Part shown: piece after piece, positions 61,201-64,000 of the stretch | Position numbering within the stretch: position 1 is the first letter of the stretch | Layout: each line of letters begins with the position of its first letter | Notes under the pieces: generated by a model | What the model was told of the DNA's origin: nothing | The model's input: the letters and a program-made list of their open reading frames with translations, nothing else | Database searches by the model: none | Assembly (NCBI GenBank): GCA_018105865.1 | Contig: CM030863.1 | Span: 3,687,601 to 3,751,600 of the forward strand | Length of the DNA stretch: 64,000 nt | Direction: 5' to 3' | Origin: Metaphire vulgaris | Lineage: Eukaryota; Annelida; Clitellata; Crassiclitellata; Megascolecidae | Program-made: the position numbers and the translations under genes

Positions 61201-63719
61201 TTTTTTGCACTGAACTGTGTCTCTTCCCCTCCAGCCAAGTCAACCCCCACCCCCAAAGGCCTGCAGTCTGGATAAAACACTGGTTCGATGCTCAATAATA
61301 ATATATATTTCTAATCTGATAGTCAAGTAACAAATGCAATATTCAGTTCATCTCTTCCAGCAAGCGGGAAATTCTCTTCGGAATATGCAAATGCCAGAAA
61401 CATTGCATCGCTTCGCATTAACGCCAGTCATAAATGTGCGTCGAATTCTGTAAAGAACACATCGACTTCAACATCGAGTGCTCTAGTGACTTCAACATCG
61501 AGTGCTTTAGTGATCTCCAGTGACGGTAATTAAGAGTAATTAGTTGTAACCGCAGTTAGCACTATTGAATCTTTTGCTTTTGCTTTTAGCTGCAATATTA
61601 GATTATAGTATTATAGATATTTGCTTAACTAGTTTTTGATTTCAATGGAAATTACTTTTACATCCGTTTGCAAGCCATTAATGATGCACAATTTCTAGGT
61701 CAAACCATATATGCGAGTTTCATCATTTTTTTATTTGTTTTGTCCAATTGATTAATATTTATTTGTTTCAGGCGATAAAGGCGATAATCAAATTATAATC
61801 GTTATCTGCATTGCCATTGGCGGAATCACTCTGCTGGCGATATTACTAGTAACGGTGCTGACTAGAGCCAGAAGTAAGATTTCGTTAAACAAATCTCTAA
61901 CATGCATTTGATTTAAATACGGAATCTTGATCTCTAGATTCGTAGCAGCAGAAATCAATTCATTGTTATTTCTTGTTATATTTAGCAAAATACGTTTCAT
62001 CGCTAGTTGTTTATTGATTCGCCTCATAAAAATATATACAATTTCGTAGCTGAGACATCGATTTTCTCTTTCAGGCATCGTCAATTTTAAATATTTAGAC
62101 CTGCCGTTTGTGTGTGTGTATTTTTTTAGAAAATTGGAAGAGAAAAAACAGAGAAATTAGAACAGGCATCCCACATCGCAAGTAGCACGCTGTTCTCCAT
62201 TCGAAATGACTAAATGCATTCACAATAACAGGCCTATCTTTGCTAGAAAGAATGGCTTCTAACACTCACACAACAGCCAGGATAATAGATTAGGCAGTCA
62301 AGGGACCGTCCAAAAAGTACTTCACGTTTGAGGGAGAGGGTCTAAGAAAGTGTGACAGTTTGTGACAGGAGAGGGATAAGAACCAGCGTGACGTCCCGCT
62401 TTGCGTATAAGTCAAACCTGTGTGACATAATTAATGGAAGACGCCTTAATGGGGAGGCCGAGATCTGTGATGTACTTTTAAAGGTGGTCCGAGATTTATG
62501 ACGGTTTGTTTATGGGGAGGAGTCAAAATGGCCACAAATGGCGTGACGTACTTTATGTCGTACTCTTGTCTTTGGCCACTTTTGCCATGCTTATTGCGCT
62601 ATAGAAATCGTCTAGCTAATAATAATAATAATAATAATATGGACGGCCACTAGGCGGGGACGGAACCCTGTCCTGGCTGGGGCACGAGAAGTCGGGGCCC
62701 TGTTCTGGCTGGGACCGGTCGCGAGATTAACACAAATCGTTAAGAAATTTCTGGGGGGGTGAATTACTTAGCACGTGAATGCATGAATGTGCTAAAAAGT
62801 CCTTAACAACGTTTTCACGTTTTCTGTTCGTCATGTACTTTTTTACTCGAAACTCTCAAAGTGCGCCCCTATTCCGGAACTCAAGATAGGCCACTGAGCC
62901 AACTAGCAGCCAAAGATCGATAAAGAAATAGTTTTACTTTCATTTTCTTGCTCGAGGTCTGACTTTTAATTTCATTATTGGCCGGATTTAAGTTTCTACT
63001 CTTCGTTCGTTAGACTATCTGTTGAATACTTGATATAATCATTCGCCCACGTGACACTAAGGTCATGGGGCGTTAACCTACACTGTCCTACAGTATCGAG
63101 CTACTTCGTCCTCGACGGTCGTTATAGGGATCCTAATACGGTGACCTATGCGGGTTTGCTTCGTATTTCATACCCAGCCATAAAGACATAACTTATGACT
63201 TCCTCAAAATTATGGTACCCAATGTGTAGGAGGGAAGGGCAAGGAAGGGTAAGGGTAGGGAACGGCAAGGGTATTCCTGATCACTTTCGTTTATTTTAGT
63301 GTGCCATTTGTTTTATTAGAAGGTTGTCCTTCAAGTTATTTGTCCATCTACATTTATGTATCCAAGATAACTCATTCTGTATTTCCCATTAACCCTTTAG
63401 TTATTTTTTGCTTGTCGGACTTTTTCATGTTGAAAATGCATAAAATACACAAAAATATGTCGCTAACCTTTTTGTGCTGGTGGCCTTGTTTTGCTCGACG
63501 CACTGTTCAGACTTTTCACATGGAAAATGTATGTCTAATTTTTATATACGTTTTTTTCAGACTTCACCGCGGACAATTAGACCACCTCTCGCGAACTTAG
63601 TATTTTTTGTAGTTTCAGTTATAGGATCACACTGAAATCTTTTATAGAAATCGAAAATGATCGTCCGATTGAAGGTCATCAACCAACAGACATATACCAC
63701 ACAATTGACGACTTTTCAG
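57524..63719 (+). CDS. Single-pass Ig V-domain receptor with tyrosine motif tail, continues past window
   Basis: Exons: 57524-57563 (ATG, AAAGGATGG context), 57747-58061, 61361-61525, 61772-61873, 62130-62181 and 63619-63719. Junctions are GT-AG and in phase. The first two give a signal-like MDVIAFSETLVVLL then TVI. Exon 2 is an Ig V-like domain: VVGSRIDLYCETG (B strand Cys), VDWVFKNQTG (core Trp), DRYSVSVS and GGTYECLQG (F strand Y-x-C). Exon 3 is a Ser/Thr-rich stalk (NTSTSTSSALVTSTSSALV). Exon 4 has the transmembrane helix IIIVICIAIGGITLLAILLV. Exons 5-6 are a basic then acidic tail with TDIYHTIDDF, a Y-x-x-I motif. The B-strand segment is one frame off the rest; two single-base changes (about 57775 and about 57834) restore it. 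An alternative last exon from 63561 would end after LHRGQLDHLSRT. Confidence 0.78.
58232..58280. repeat. (TTA)n microsatellite
   Basis: About 45 bp of TTATTATTA in the intron after the Ig exon. Confidence 0.95.
58535..58770. repeat. Imperfect tandem duplication, spacing about 135 bp
   Basis: ACAACCTCTTTGTTAAAATG then TTTGAAATTTGG occurs at about 58559 and about 58682, each preceded by GTGTCTCATTGT and followed by ATCTCTGCAGT and a CGCATGTTGA word. Confidence 0.8.
59441..59718 (+). mobile_element. hAT MITE, family B, right end truncated
   Basis: CAGTAGCGGTTCC at the left and CTGGAACC at the right, with flanks TATATCAA and TATCAAAT. Internal TTTTTGCTTGTCAACC. It lies in the Ig receptor intron. 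Confidence 0.72.
60191..60376. repeat. Tandem duplication, two 93-bp units
   Basis: Units 60191-60283 and 60284-60376 are nearly identical (TTTTGAGTGTGTTAGAAGCA ... GATGGATTTTAATTCTCG). The near-identity implies a recent event. Confidence 0.97.
60455..60887. mobile_element. hAT-like element with AACGTTTTTT arrays, 433 bp
   Basis: The inverted words TAGATGTAATAAACGTTTTT and CAACGTTTTTACATCTA lie at the ends. Subterminal regions repeat AACGTTTTT in both orientations. TACTTCAT occurs at 60447-60454 and 60888-60895. The left copy stands four bases away from TAGATG, so the exact end is uncertain. Confidence 0.7.
61130..61285. mobile_element. Old relative of the CAGTGTTTAATCTAG MITE
   Basis: The right side GTCTGGATAAAACACTGG and the CCCCC-rich interior resemble 35441-35639. 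The left end is not recognisable. Confidence 0.4.
62290..62460. mobile_element. Short MITE resembling the GGGGCTGTCC family
   Basis: GGGACCGTCCAAAAAGTACTT at the left, GTGACAGTTTGTGACAGG inside, and GTGACATAATTAATGGAAGAC at the right follow the plan of 34277-34672. They are too diverged to set exact ends. Confidence 0.5.
62590..62645 (+). repeat. GCGCTATAG/(AAT)n retroposon tail
   Basis: TTGCGCTATAGAAATCGTCT then (AAT)n: a LINE/SINE 3' end of the type seen at several other sites. Confidence 0.65.
62660..63540. other. Intron of the Ig receptor, nothing else recognised
   Basis: No mobile element ends or coding motifs noted, apart from a GGAAGGGCAAGG-type purine tract near 63230-63270. Confidence 0.4.
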
Positions 63720-64000
63720 GTTGGTTGCCACCCCTTTCCTATATCATCGTAATAGCATCTGTTTCTCGTTCCTTAAATGCCAGTAATTATGAACGACGAT
63801 TTTGAATAAAAAGACGCCGCTATGCAAGAGAGGCTATTAGATGTATTCTCAGAAAGATTTTACGTAGCCTATACTGTCCAATTGAGAATCCCTTCACAAC
63901 CTGTGAGAATTTCCATTGTCTTTTGTGGCAAAATTTCATAATCTGTTACTTTTGTTACTGCGAGTCTAACGAAATAATCGGAATGATCATAGAGTTGTAT

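Overview
This is a gene-poor, transposon-saturated window from an animal (metazoan) nuclear genome. Coding sequence is split by GT-AG introns with ordinary splice sites. Non-LTR retrotransposons of RTE and CR1/L2 type, tRNA-derived SINEs, and hAT, piggyBac and Tc1/mariner-like DNA elements fill most of the rest. The gene set suggests an invertebrate, possibly marine, but I cannot name the phylum. There are no prokaryotic operons, CRISPR arrays or rRNA genes.

I assembled six host genes exon by exon, using splice consensus, intron phase and conserved motifs. (1) TRDMT1/DNMT2 tRNA methyltransferase, minus strand, 6188 down to 251, running off the left edge. (2) An AFG2A/SPATA5-like two-domain AAA ATPase, plus strand, 12201-26566, 14 coding exons, divergent from TRDMT1. 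(3) ARPC3, the Arp2/3 complex subunit, minus strand, 33811-28426, seven coding exons, convergent with the AAA gene. (4) A single-coding-exon GT61 (EOGT/POMGNT2-type) glycosyltransferase, minus strand, 40404-39127. (5) A long Mab-21/cGAS-like nucleotidyltransferase-fold protein, minus strand, 53629-51530. (6) A single-pass immunoglobulin-domain receptor, plus strand, 57524-63719, continuing past the right edge. The first three are housekeeping genes. The last two are of types often linked to innate recognition in invertebrates, but nothing in the sequence proves they work together.

Layout: 1-6.2 kb TRDMT1 with MITEs and an RTE relic in its introns; 6.6-7.2 kb an imperfect tandem duplication; 8.4-11.9 kb a decayed CR1/L2-like LINE; 12.2-26.6 kb the AAA gene with an RTE LINE, a SINE and many MITEs in its introns; 28.4-33.8 kb ARPC3; 35.0-38.8 kb a LINE reverse-transcriptase relic split by a hAT element that itself holds nested elements; 39.1-40.4 kb GT61; 40.9-47.7 kb a nest of at least nine mobile elements, most with readable target-site duplications; 47.8-51.3 kb scattered MITEs; 51.5-53.6 kb Mab-21; 54.2-56.9 kb further hAT-like elements around an RTE relic; 57.4-63.7 kb the Ig receptor.

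Four host genes, including the essential ARPC3, carry single-nucleotide frameshifts inside otherwise well-conserved coding sequence, in two genes as compensating pairs. Consensus sequencing error is the most economical explanation. Exon boundaries given here come from reading the sequence and have not been confirmed by transcripts.
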